Source: Kitasatospora aureofaciens
GTDB lineage: Bacteria > Actinomycetota > Actinomycetes > Streptomycetales > Streptomycetaceae
Assembly: GCF_001188955.3 (NCBI RefSeq)
Contig: NZ_JPRF03000017.1
Location: 119,756 to 183,755 of the forward strand
DNA: 64,000 nucleotides
Direction of reading: 5' to 3'
Shown: positions 20,294-28,098 of the stretch, piece after piece
Layout: each line of letters opens with the position of its first letter
Position numbering within the stretch: the stretch's first letter is position 1
The notes under the pieces: model-generated
The model's database searches: none
Told to the model about the DNA's origin: nothing
The model's input: only the letters and a program-made list of their open reading frames with translations
Made by a program: the position numbers and the translations under genes

Positions 20294-20314
20294 GTTGAGT
20301 GTATTCCACTCAAG
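20294..20314 (-). promoter_or_regulatory. HAIR operator (HspR site) upstream of clpB
   Basis: On the minus strand it reads CTTGAGT-N7-ACTCAAC, one mismatch from the HAIR consensus CTTGAGT-N7-ACTCAAG. It lies 57-77 bp upstream of the clpB start. HspR (encoded at 27549-28091) represses from such sites with DnaK as co-repressor. Confidence 0.92.
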
Positions 20315-20369
20315 TTTTTTTCGGGAGCCTTCCGGCCGGTCCGCCGGGAGTCCCCCGTCCCGGCGGGCC

Positions 20370-21302
20370 TCAGCCCTTCCGCCTCGGCGGCCGGCCCGAG
20401 CTCCTGCGGGTCAGCCCCAGCAGCTCCCGGGCCGGCCCGCCCGGCCGCTGCCCGGCCGGCCACACCGCGCGCAGCGGCCGCCGCAGATCCAGCTCCTCCG
20501 CCAGCGGCACCTCGACCAGCCGCCGGGTGGCCAGTTCCTCCACCACCGCCAGCTCGCTCAGGCAGACCGGCCCCGCCCCGGTCATCGCCGCCGCCTTCAG
20601 CGCGGTGGACGAGGCCAGCTCCATCCGGGGCGGCACCGCGCCCCCGTACGGAGTCAGCGCCATCTCCAGCACCTCCCGGGTGCCCGAGCCGGGCTCGCGC
20701 AGCACCAGCGGGGTGGACGCCAGCTCCGTCCCGGTCAGCGGGGCGCGGCGGCGCGCCCACCGGTGGCCGGGCGCGACCACGACCACCAGTCGGTCCGCCG
20801 CCACCACCGCGCCGGCCAGACCGGGCGGGGTGGTCGGGCCCTCGACGAAGCCGAGGTCGGCGTCCCCGGCCAGCACGTGGCCGGCCACCTCCGCCGAGTT
20901 CGCCGTCCGCAGCGTCACCGCTGTCCCCGGACTGGCCTCGGCCAGCGCCAGCAGCCAGCCCGGCATCAGGTACTCGGCGACCGTCAGGCTGGCCACCACC
21001 CGCAGCTTGGCGTCCCGCCGCTCGCGCAGCGCGTCGATCCCGGCGTCCAGCGCCTGCGCGGCCTCCACCACCTGCCGGGCCCACTCGACCACCAGCCGGC
21101 CGGCCTCGGTCGGCCGGCTGCCCCGGGGCGAGCGCTCCAGCAGGGGGACGCCGATCTGCCGCTCCATGCCCTTGATCCGGGCGCTCGCCGTCGGCTGGCT
21201 GACGCCCACCTCGGCCGCCGCCCGGCCGACGCTGCCCAGCCGGGCCACCGCGAGCAGCAGTTCCAGGGCGCCCAGTTCGGGGACGTGCGGGGAGAGAGCC
21301 AT
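20370..21302 (-). CDS. LysR-family transcriptional regulator
   Basis: This 310-residue protein has an N-terminal winged HTH (about residues 11-66, containing GSVGRAAAEVGVSQPTASAR) and a LysR substrate-binding domain (about 90-290). It diverges from a TDT-family transporter with a 70-bp gap that contains a nested dyad. This is the classic arrangement for a LysR protein controlling its neighbour. The ligand is probably related to the transporter's substrate. Confidence 0.92.
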   Translation of the reverse strand: MALSPHVPELGALELLLAVARLGSVGRAAAEVGVSQPTASARIKGMERQIGVPLLERSPRGSRPTEAGRLVVEWARQVVEAAQALDAGIDALRERRDAKLRVVASLTVAEYLMPGWLLALAEASPGTAVTLRTANSAEVAGHVLAGDADLGFVEGPTTPPGLAGAVVAADRLVVVVAPGHRWARRRAPLTGTELASTPLVLREPGSGTREVLEMALTPYGGAVPPRMELASSTALKAAAMTGAGPVCLSELAVVEELATRRLVEVPLAEELDLRRPLRAVWPAGQRPGGPARELLGLTRRSSGRPPRRKG

Positions 21303-21303
21303 A

Positions 21304-21329
21304 GGTTCAGGCTATGTCCTCATAGAACC
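21304..21329. promoter_or_regulatory. Nested inverted repeat, probable LysR operator
   Basis: CTATG-N4-CATAG lies at 21312-21325 inside an outer GGTTC/GAACC pair (21304-21308 and 21325-21329), immediately next to the LysR start. The position and T-N11-A-like symmetry fit an autoregulatory LysR site that also serves the divergent transporter. Confidence 0.6.
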
Positions 21330-21372
21330 CGCGGCGCTACCGGCCACCGGGCCGCCGGGCGACGGTGGAACC

Positions 21373-22575
21373 ATGTCCACCTCGGCCGATGTCCCCCCGC
21401 TCACCAGCCCCGCTGCCGCCACCAGCCCCGCTGCCGCCACCGTCCCCGCCGTCGCTGCGGGTGCTGTCGGCTCCGCCGCCCTCCCTGCGGCCTCCGCCGT
21501 CGGCTCCCCGCTCTCCCGCCTCGACCTCGCCCAGCTGGGCCCCAACTGGTACGCCGCCGTGATGGGCACCGCGATCGTGGCCAACGGTGCCGCCGCGCTG
21601 CCGGTCCGGGTGCCCGGGCTGATCGGCTTCGGCGAGGCGATGTGGGGCCTCGGCGCGGCCGCCCTGCTGGTGCTGGCCGCGGCCCGGCTGGTGCACCTCA
21701 CCCGGCACCGCGAGGCGGCCCGCACCCAGCTGCTGGACAACCCGGCCACCGCCGTCTTCTACGGCTGCCCGCCGATGGCGCTGCTCGCGGTCGGGCTCGG
21801 CACCCTGCTGCTCGGCTCACGGGTCATCGGCACCGGTCCGGCCGTCGCCCTGGACGCGGTGCTGTGGGGCGTCGGCACCCTCTACGGGCTGGCCGTCGCG
21901 GCCGGCATCCCGTACCTGATGATCACCCGGCACCCGGTCTCCGCCCTGGAGGCCAACCCGACCTGGCTGCTGCCGGTCGTCGCCCCGCTGGTCGCCTCCG
22001 CCTGCGGCCCGGCGCTCGTCCCGCACCTGCCCGCCGGCCTGCCGCAGCAGGCCATGCTGTACGGCTGCTGGGCGCTGTTCGGGGTCGGCCTGCTGGCCAC
22101 CCTGGTGCTGCTGCCGGTGGTGTTCACCGGACTGTTCCACAGCAAGGTGCCCGCCCTGGCGCTCACCCCCGCACTGTTCCTGGTGCTCGGCCCGCTCGGC
22201 CAGTCCGTCACCGCGATCCACCAGCTCGCCGACGCGGCCCGCCCGGTGCTGCCCGCGCTGGCGCCCGTCATGCTGCCGCTGGCCGAGCTGTACGGCGTCG
22301 CGGTGATCGGGGTCGCGATGCTCTGGCTGGCCGTCGCGCTCACCGCCAACCTGCGCGCCCGGCGGGCCGGGATGCCGTTCGCGATGACCTGGTGGGCGTT
22401 CACCTTCCCGGTCGGCACCTGCGTCACCGGTGCCTCCGCACTCGCCGGGCACACCCGCTTCGGCGGCTTCACCGGGCTGGCCGCCGTCCTCTACCTGCTG
22501 CTGGGCGCCGCCTGGCTGCTGGCGGCGGGCGGCACGGTCGCGGGGCTGCTGCGCGGGCGGCTGCTGGCGCGCTGA
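21373..22575 (+). CDS. TDT (TehA/SLAC1-type) family transporter
   Basis: This 400-residue membrane protein has an Ala/Pro-rich N-terminus (about 55 residues) and then about ten transmembrane helices. The first begins at LGPNWYAAVMGTAIVANGA, the start motif of the tellurite-resistance/dicarboxylate transporter family, whose members include the SLAC1/TehA anion channels, malate permease and sulfite pumps. ATG 21373 was chosen as the first start after the regulator gap. No strong SD is visible. It is likely controlled by the divergent LysR protein. Confidence 0.88.
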   Translation: MSTSADVPPLTSPAAATSPAAATVPAVAAGAVGSAALPAASAVGSPLSRLDLAQLGPNWYAAVMGTAIVANGAAALPVRVPGLIGFGEAMWGLGAAALLVLAAARLVHLTRHREAARTQLLDNPATAVFYGCPPMALLAVGLGTLLLGSRVIGTGPAVALDAVLWGVGTLYGLAVAAGIPYLMITRHPVSALEANPTWLLPVVAPLVASACGPALVPHLPAGLPQQAMLYGCWALFGVGLLATLVLLPVVFTGLFHSKVPALALTPALFLVLGPLGQSVTAIHQLADAARPVLPALAPVMLPLAELYGVAVIGVAMLWLAVALTANLRARRAGMPFAMTWWAFTFPVGTCVTGASALAGHTRFGGFTGLAAVLYLLLGAAWLLAAGGTVAGLLRGRLLAR

Positions 22576-22837
22576 GCTGCGGGGGAGCGGGGCCGGGCTC
22601 CTGTCGGATGCCCCCCGTCGGCACCCGCCGTCAGGAGCACGCCGCCGTTGCAGGAACGCGCAGGTGCAGGACGACGGTGTACAGCCGGCCGCCAGCCGCC
22701 GATGCCACCCCCCGCTGGCCTCGGCCTTTACCGGAATCCGACCTGCCGTCCGAGACCCGGCACCCTCGCCGGGATGCAGAAAACTGCAATTGCGCGAACC
22801 TGCACTCGGACGGCACTTGTTCACCGGCCGTCACGCT

Positions 22838-23050
22838 GTGAGGGTGGAGGCACGCCAGGTCGTCCGGGCACCGCAGCCCGATGGTGGCGACTTGCTCTTC
22901 AGACTGACCACGGGTGCAACATCCCGCAGCCGTGGAACGGGGGGGAAGAGCCCCGGCCGGGGTCCATGTGTGGTGATGGCCCCCGGAGCCGGAGCCGGCG
23001 AGGCGTTGCTGCTCCGCCTCGACGGAAGCGCCCAGGTCCTGGCGTACTGA
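22838..23050 (+). CDS. Possible small ORF ending at a hairpin (uncertain)
   Basis: A GTG-initiated 70-codon frame ends GEALLLRLDGSAQVLAY, with good third-position G/C only in its last 25 codons. Its stop is followed after 3 bp by a strong hairpin (23054-23100), which suggests a real transcript ends here. No family is recognised and the start is a guess. The rest of the 622-bp gap (22576-23197) shows no other gene. Confidence 0.25.
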   Translation: MRVEARQVVRAPQPDGGDLLFRLTTGATSRSRGTGGKSPGRGPCVVMAPGAGAGEALLLRLDGSAQVLAY

Positions 23051-23053
23051 TGG

Positions 23054-23100
23054 GGACCCCCGGGATCCCGGTGTGCGACGGCACCCGGACCCGGGGGTCC
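23054..23100 (+). terminator. Hairpin upstream of the first 329-aa regulator
   Basis: An 11-bp stem GGACCCCCGGG (23054-23064) pairs with 23090-23100, and inner complementarity (CCGGTG with CACCCGG) extends it. It could terminate a small upstream transcript or act in the leader of the regulator gene. Confidence 0.55.
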
Positions 23101-23197
23101 ACCGTCCGACCGGTACCGTGGACGCCCCCGGCCACCGGGGACCGCGCGTACGGCTCGGGGGCAACAGGGGAGAGGCGTCCGGCAGGGAGAGTGCGAC

Positions 23198-24187
23198 GTG
23201 ACGGCGGAACCGGCGGTCACGCCGCACCAGGTGCCCGAGAACGGTGAACCCGACGAGGCCGCCCGGCAGTTGTACCTGGCGATCATCGCCGAAGGCGGCC
23301 GCATCCCGTTCGCCGACATCACCGACGACGACGGCGCCGCACTCCGGCAACTCCTCGACATCGGCCTGATCATGGTCAACCGGATGGACCGCTGCTACAC
23401 CGCCGTCAGCCCACGCTCCGTCAGCGACCGCCTCGGTGCGGAACTCCGCAGCGAGGCCACCCGGCTGCTGGTCCGCGCCGAGAACCTCCCCGGCGCCCTG
23501 GACGGCCTCACCCGCGCCTACGACGCGATGCCCCGCCCGTCCGGCGGATCCGGCGGCGCCGTCCACGTCGAGGGCCACGTCCACATCCGCCAACGGATCT
23601 CCCAGCTGGTCTCCGACTGCCGCTCCGAGGTCCTCACCGCGCAGCCCGGCCAACGCCCCGCCGACGCCCTGCAGGTCGCCCTCGCCCAGGACATCCGGCT
23701 CCTCCAGCGCGGCTGCTCGCTGCGCACCATCTACCAGCCCGTCGCGCTCGCCGACCCGCCCGCGATCGCCTACGCCGAGGAGGTCACCCGGCACGGCTCG
23801 CAGATCCGGATCCTCGACGAGCCCTTCCAGCGCCTGATCGTCTTCGACCGCAGCGTCGCCGTCATCTCCGCCAACGACGACAACAGCGCCGCCGCCTTCA
23901 TCAGCGACCCGGCCGCCCTCACCTTCCTGATCGGCGGCTTCGAACGCGACTGGACCCGCGCCGACACCGCCGAAGCAGCCTCCGCCCTCGGCCGCGGGCC
24001 CGCCCGCACCATCCCCGACCGGATCGGCCGTCTGCTCGCCCGCGGCCTCACCCAACGCGCCGTCGCCACCCGCCTCGGCCTCAGCGAACGCACCGTCGCC
24101 GGCCACATCTCCCGCCTGCGCGACCGCTACGGCGCCCAGACCCTCTTCCACCTCGGCTGGCACCTGAACGGAGAACGCCATGGCTGA
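23198..24187 (+). CDS. 329-aa HTH regulator, paralogue 1 (TrmB/PLD-like core, LuxR-type HTH)
   Basis: The N-terminal part (about residues 10-70, ARQLYLAIIAEGGRI) resembles a winged-helix domain. The middle (about 125-245) has LRTIYQPVA and ILDEPFQRLIVFDRSVAVI, the fold pattern of PLD-like effector domains in TrmB-type regulators. The C-terminus (about 270-325) is a LuxR-type HTH (LTQRAVATRLGLSERTVAGH). It starts at GTG 23198 with SD GGGAGAG. It overlaps paralogue 2 by 8 bp, so the two are translationally coupled. A third paralogue of identical length lies at 26371-27360. Target and ligand are unknown. Confidence 0.85.
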   Translation: MTAEPAVTPHQVPENGEPDEAARQLYLAIIAEGGRIPFADITDDDGAALRQLLDIGLIMVNRMDRCYTAVSPRSVSDRLGAELRSEATRLLVRAENLPGALDGLTRAYDAMPRPSGGSGGAVHVEGHVHIRQRISQLVSDCRSEVLTAQPGQRPADALQVALAQDIRLLQRGCSLRTIYQPVALADPPAIAYAEEVTRHGSQIRILDEPFQRLIVFDRSVAVISANDDNSAAAFISDPAALTFLIGGFERDWTRADTAEAASALGRGPARTIPDRIGRLLARGLTQRAVATRLGLSERTVAGHISRLRDRYGAQTLFHLGWHLNGERHG

Positions 24188-25169
24188 CCCCTCCGCCCTC
24201 CTCGCGGCCGCCCTCCCCGACCCCGCCGCCCGCGCCCTCTACCTCGCCATCCTCCGCGAGGGCGGCCGCATCCGATCCGCCGAGGTCGGCCCGACGGATC
24301 GGGCGGCGCTCGGACGGCTGTTGGAACTCGGGCTGGTGGTGCCGCAGTTGCAGGACGCTGCGTACAGCGCTGTCGACCCGCGTGGGGCCATCGAGCGAAT
24401 CGGCACCGAGATCCGTCTGCAGAGCGCCCGCCTGCTCGCGGACGCCGAGCAGCTTCCCGAAACAATGGGCGAACTGATCCGGGCGTACGACGCCAGTCCG
24501 AAACGGCAGAGCGAGTCGAGAGGGCTGCGATACGTCACCGGCAAGGAGGAGATCCGGCACACGGTCGAGCAGTTGAGCCAGGAGTTTCCGAGAGAGAGCA
24601 TGGCCGCCCAGCCCGGCGGCCCCCGCCCTGCCGTCGAACTGCCGGACTCGCTGGAGCGCGCCCGACGCTTCCACGAACGCGGCGGCACCGTGCGTTCCCT
24701 CTACGAACTCTCCGCCAAGTACGATCCGGCGACCGTCCGGTTCGCCGCTCAGGTGGCCCAGCTCGGCGCCACCACCCGCGTCCTGGGCGTCCCGTTCAAG
24801 CGATTCCTGGTCTTCGAATGCTCCGTGGCCCTCATCCCCGCCGCCTCGGACTACAGCAGCGCCGCCGTGGTCGACGATCCGGCGATGGTCGCCTTCGTGG
24901 TCGACACCTTCGAGACGCTCTGGCAGCAGGCCGAGGGCGTCAACTGGGCAGCAGTGGCGGCTGGTTCCTCCGCCTATCCCGTCCACGAGCAGGTCGGCCG
25001 CCTGCTCGCCCAGGGCCTCACCCAGCGCTCCGTCGCGAGCCGCCTGGGCCTGAGCGAGCGTACGGTCGCCAGCCACATCGCCCGGCTGCGTGAGCTGTAC
25101 GACGCCGAGACGCTCTTCCAGCTCGGTTGGCAGATGAGGGGAGCCCGGGCGGGCGAGTCCGGTGGGTGA
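24180..25169 (+). CDS. 329-aa HTH regulator, paralogue 2 (divergent sensing core)
   Basis: The length and layout are those of paralogue 1: N-terminal winged-helix-like part, AQPGGPRPA, PLD-like core and C-terminal LuxR HTH (LTQRSVASRLGLSERTVASH, nearly identical to paralogue 1). The core motif has diverged: LDEP-type residues are LGVP, and VFDRSVAVI is VFECSVALI. It may bind a different ligand or none. ATG 24180 overlaps the end of paralogue 1, with SD GGAG. The pair ends 8 bp from the convergent deoxyribosyltransferase-like gene. Confidence 0.85.
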   Translation: MADPSALLAAALPDPAARALYLAILREGGRIRSAEVGPTDRAALGRLLELGLVVPQLQDAAYSAVDPRGAIERIGTEIRLQSARLLADAEQLPETMGELIRAYDASPKRQSESRGLRYVTGKEEIRHTVEQLSQEFPRESMAAQPGGPRPAVELPDSLERARRFHERGGTVRSLYELSAKYDPATVRFAAQVAQLGATTRVLGVPFKRFLVFECSVALIPAASDYSSAAVVDDPAMVAFVVDTFETLWQQAEGVNWAAVAAGSSAYPVHEQVGRLLAQGLTQRSVASRLGLSERTVASHIARLRELYDAETLFQLGWQMRGARAGESGG

Positions 25170-25176
25170 GTTCTGC

Positions 25177-25794
25177 TCAGCCGGTGGCGGCGCCGGTCGG
25201 CCAGTAGCCGGGGACGGCGGTCTGCTGTCGGGGGACGTTGAAGCGGTCGCCGGGGGCGGTCCAGAAGCCCTCGCGGAGGGAGAGCGCCATGCCGGCCCAG
25301 TCCAGGGCGGTCTCCACGGTGTGGTGGAGGGCTTCCTGCGACCAGGTGTCGTCGAAGACCAGCGGCAGGACGGGGGCGACCTGCTCGATGGTGGCGATCA
25401 GCGGGTTGTGGGTGATGGCCTCGTCGACGAGCAGGACGATCGGCTTGCGCAGGGCCGACGCCCAACCGAGTTCGAGGCTCACTCCGGCCGAGAGCGGGGC
25501 TCCGACGTAGGCGAACACCAGGTCCGCGGACTGCAGCGCCCGGAAGTCGGACGGCACCCGGGGCTCAGGGGCCCGGCCGGAGACGGTCCAGGCGTCGCTG
25601 TGGTGCGCGCTGTACACGGCGGCACCGCTGCGGAGGAGGGTGGTGCGGAGCGTCGTCAGCCGCGTCCGGCTGGCGAGCGTCACCACACTGTCTGCGGGAC
25701 CGGTCAGCCGCATCAGCGGCGCGGCCAGGAACACACGTGCACGCCGACCCTCAGGGGCCTGGCTGTCGTGCTGACGCAGGTAGGGCTCGGTCAT
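25177..25794 (-). CDS. Nucleoside 2-deoxyribosyltransferase-like protein
   Basis: This 205-residue protein has ARVFLAAPLM near residue 20 (beta-1 of the fold). The segment SADLVFAYVG, then SAGVSLELGWASALRKPIVL (about 89-121), matches the active-site region of nucleoside deoxyribosyltransferases, with the putative nucleophile Glu108 and Asp91. The same Rossmann-like fold is shared by LOG/SLOG and TIR-related nucleotide-processing domains. It may cleave or sense a nucleotide rather than exchange bases. ATG 25794 has SD GGAG at a good distance. It diverges from the peptide gene at 26132. Confidence 0.7.
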   Translation of the reverse strand: MTEPYLRQHDSQAPEGRRARVFLAAPLMRLTGPADSVVTLASRTRLTTLRTTLLRSGAAVYSAHHSDAWTVSGRAPEPRVPSDFRALQSADLVFAYVGAPLSAGVSLELGWASALRKPIVLLVDEAITHNPLIATIEQVAPVLPLVFDDTWSQEALHHTVETALDWAGMALSLREGFWTAPGDRFNVPRQQTAVPGYWPTGAATG

Positions 25795-25912
25795 GTCGAC
25801 TCCGGGGGAAGGCCGACCAGGGGAGAGAGCGTCGGCTATGCGTTGGATGTGGGCTGCTCTTTGGAGTGGTGCGCTGGTGAACGGTGAACGACTTAGCATT
25901 TGACGGTACATT

Positions 25913-25938
25913 GGCAAGGTGTGGTCCTTGCCGGACCA
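25913..25938. promoter_or_regulatory. Overlapping inverted repeats in the divergent NDT/peptide region
   Basis: GGCAAGG-N6-CCTTGCC (25913-25932) overlaps TGGTCC-N5-GGACCA (25922-25938). They follow a TTGACG -35-like hexamer at 25900-25905. The surrounding 337 bp (25795-26131) hold no other convincing gene and are lower in GC than the flanks. This is a candidate operator for one of the three regulators. Confidence 0.5.
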
Positions 25939-26131
25939 TCGGGAGCGAACTGATCGTCCATCGGGGGGCGGCATCACGTCCAGGGTTGGCCTGTGTCATC
26001 TGTATGCCTGGCAGGGAGATGACGCACACTCCACAGGCGGGGCGGGTGACAGCCCCCCTCTCGTGCGGCACTATGTGAGCCGTTATCCTGCTTGGCGGTT
26101 CTAGTGGCGATTCTCGAGAGAGAGTGGGGGC

Positions 26132-26290
26132 GTGACTGACATGCGCCGATTTGTCCGTAAAGTTATGCTTTGCTTTGCCATTGCCGCGGCTGTGCTTGGC
26201 GTCGGTTCTCTCGCGAATGCTGCCTGCTCTCACGATGTGACCACCGTTAAGGCTGCCGTGACTGTCGCGGACGACCTCTCCTGGCAGTGA
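26132..26290 (+). CDS. Small secreted peptide precursor
   Basis: The 52-codon ORF runs from GTG 26132 (or ATG 26141, 49 codons). The N-region is basic (MRRFVRK), followed by a hydrophobic core (VMLCFAIAAAVLGVGSL) and a signal-peptidase I site ANA just before residue 31. The mature peptide would be about 22 residues, starting ACSHD and ending DDLSWQ. A GAGAG/GGGGG purine tract precedes the start. Codon use is less GC-biased than in its neighbours. It is convergent with paralogue 3 and divergent from the deoxyribosyltransferase-like gene. A role as an extracellular signal is inferred, not shown. Confidence 0.65.
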   Translation: MTDMRRFVRKVMLCFAIAAAVLGVGSLANAACSHDVTTVKAAVTVADDLSWQ

Positions 26291-26370
26291 GTCCGGTCAG
26301 GGCGAGCGCCTGGCGGTTTGTCAGGACCGCGAAGTATTCGCTGACCGGCGGTCCGGGGTCGGCGGAGGCG

Positions 26371-27360
26371 TCAGTCGGCAGACTCCTGAGTTTTTCGGCC
26401 GAGAACGTATCCAAGCTGGAATAGCGAGTCGACTTTGTAGTCGTCCCGCATTTCGGCGATATGCCGCGCCAGCGTTCGCTCGCTTATGCCCAGGCGTCGT
26501 GCGATGACGCGGTGATTGGTCCCCTCAAGCATCTGGTCGATGATTGTTTGACGCAGACGGGACACCACCTGCTGGGGAACCGTACGGGCTCCATCGAACT
26601 CCAGTGCACGGCTCCAGCATCGCTCGAACACTTCCTCGACGAGGTAGTCGATGACTGCAGGGTCATATATGAAGGCCGCGAGGCTCATGTCATCGACGAT
26701 CGGGATGACGGCCACGCGTCGATCCATCACCAGGAGCCGCGTATAGGGCTCGTCCAGGGTCCGGTACTGGCCGCCGGCGCGGGCGAGTGTGGCCACGTAA
26801 TCCCTGGTCGGCTGGTGGTAGCGGGTGCTGGCATGGTAGATCGTCCGCATCTTCGTACCGCTGCGCAGCGTTTCCAGGTCCTGCTCGATCATTCCTGAGA
26901 GGATCTCCGGAAGGCGGGGGCCGCCGGGTTGAAGCGCCAGAGCTTCCTCCATACCGGAATCTCTGAAGTGCTGCACCCGCTGGCGAATAAGGGCCTTTCC
27001 CTGCACGTGCTCGATTGAGCCTCCCGGCTGCTTCGGGGCATGGAATTCCCGTGCCAGCTCCTGCAGTTCGGAAGGGAGGGAGACGGCGCGGGACAAGAGA
27101 TCCAGCGCTTGACGCTGCCATGAATTGCTGAGGCTTGTCGAAAGCTGGGTCGGGTCGGCGGCTATGAAGGTAGTCGGGTCATCACTGTCGGGCACGAGGA
27201 GGCCAATCTTCACCAGCTCTTCTCGCGCAGAATCATTCTGCGCGGCATTTGGCCCAGTCGGCAGATTTCCGTCTCCTCGGATGACGGTGAGATATAGCTC
27301 TCTTGCCTCGGCCGACAGGACCGTCGAGCCGGCGGCAACGGGCTGTTCTCGTTCACTCAT
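26371..27360 (-). CDS. 329-aa HTH regulator, paralogue 3 (lower GC)
   Basis: Same length and architecture as the two regulators at 23198-25169. It has EARELYLTVIRGDGNLP, ALQPGGPRL, MRTIYHASTRYH, TLDEPYTRLLVMDRRVAVIP and a C-terminal HTH (NHRVIARRLGISERTLARH). The sensing core keeps the DEP and VMDRRVAVI residues, so it is closer to paralogue 1 than to 2. Third codon positions carry more A/T than in the flanking genes, suggesting acquisition. ATG 27360 has an excellent SD (AAGGAG). It is convergent with the peptide gene, 80 bp away, and follows hspR on the same strand only after a promoter-sized gap. Confidence 0.85.
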   Translation of the reverse strand: MSEREQPVAAGSTVLSAEARELYLTVIRGDGNLPTGPNAAQNDSAREELVKIGLLVPDSDDPTTFIAADPTQLSTSLSNSWQRQALDLLSRAVSLPSELQELAREFHAPKQPGGSIEHVQGKALIRQRVQHFRDSGMEEALALQPGGPRLPEILSGMIEQDLETLRSGTKMRTIYHASTRYHQPTRDYVATLARAGGQYRTLDEPYTRLLVMDRRVAVIPIVDDMSLAAFIYDPAVIDYLVEEVFERCWSRALEFDGARTVPQQVVSRLRQTIIDQMLEGTNHRVIARRLGISERTLARHIAEMRDDYKVDSLFQLGYVLGRKTQESAD

Positions 27361-27482
27361 CCGCGACTCCTTGCCGTTACCGTGATACCTGTGTCCCGTC
27401 AGCGCTGCTGCTGGATGGCGTTTCAGCATGCCAGATCCGCCGAGTCCTCTGGAGAGGGAATGTGACGCACTCTCTCACCACA

Positions 27483-27529
27483 CGCCAGCCGCCGGCACCC
27501 CCCGAACAGGAGGGAGCCGGCGGCTGGCG
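27483..27529 (-). terminator. Terminator of the dnaK-grpE-dnaJ-hspR operon
   Basis: A perfect 14-bp stem (CGCCAGCCGCCGGC, 27483-27496, with 27516-27529) starts 20 bp beyond the hspR stop. Confidence 0.88.
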
Positions 27530-27548
27530 GGGCGGGCAGTGCCTCGGG

Positions 27549-28091
27549 TCAGCGCTTGGGGCGCCAGACGACGAGGGCGCTGGACTGGGGGGTGGGGGGC
27601 TGGTAGGGCACCAAGTCGCGGCGGTAGGAGGCGTGGACGGCGGCCTCGCGCTGCTGGAGGGCGGCGGCGGCGCTGTCGAGGGAGTCGGCCAGTTCGGTGA
27701 TGCGGGCCTGGAGGGCGGCGACCTGGTTCTCCAGCTCGATGATCCGCTTGATGCCGGCCAGGTTGATGCCCTCGTCCTGGGAGAGCCGCTGGACCTCGCG
27801 CAGTTGCTGGATGTCGCGGGCGGAGTAGCGGCGGCCGCGGCCGGCGGTGCGGTCGGGGCTGACCAGGCCGAGGCGGTCGTACTGGCGCAGGGTCTGCGGG
27901 TGGAGGCCGGAGAGTTCGGCGGCGACCGAGATGACGTACACCGGGGTTTCCTCGGTGAGTACGTACTGTGGCGGGGCGGCCGCGCGCCGGGGGCGGCGGG
28001 GGGCGTTGCCGGGCAGGCCCTCGCCGAGCCCGGGGCCGATCGGGCCGCCGGCGTCCATCGGGTTGGTCGGGTTCATCGGGTTCGGGGACAT
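27549..28091 (-). CDS. hspR: Heat-shock repressor HspR (MerR superfamily)
   Basis: This 180-residue protein has a Pro/Gly-rich N-terminal extension (about 40 residues), then a MerR-type winged HTH (VYVISVAAELSGLHPQTLRQYDRLGL). A coiled coil (about 105-145, ALQARITELADSLDSAAAALQQ) follows. HspR binds HAIR elements and represses the dnaK operon and clpB with DnaK as co-repressor. Both sets of targets are in this window. It is the last gene of the operon, 7 bp after dnaJ. Confidence 0.96.
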   Translation of the reverse strand: MSPNPMNPTNPMDAGGPIGPGLGEGLPGNAPRRPRRAAAPPQYVLTEETPVYVISVAAELSGLHPQTLRQYDRLGLVSPDRTAGRGRRYSARDIQQLREVQRLSQDEGINLAGIKRIIELENQVAALQARITELADSLDSAAAALQQREAAVHASYRRDLVPYQPPTPQSSALVVWRPKR

Positions 28092-28098
28092 CTGGTCG

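Noticed and set aside
25751..26233. 160-codon minus-strand frame through the NDT/peptide intergenic region
   Set aside because: No SD, no coding bias and no recognisable domain; it overlaps the far better supported peptide gene.
22576..27548. Island as a prophage or transposon
   Set aside because: No integrase, transposase, terminal inverted repeats or target duplication seen; only regional GC drop and paralogy support acquisition.
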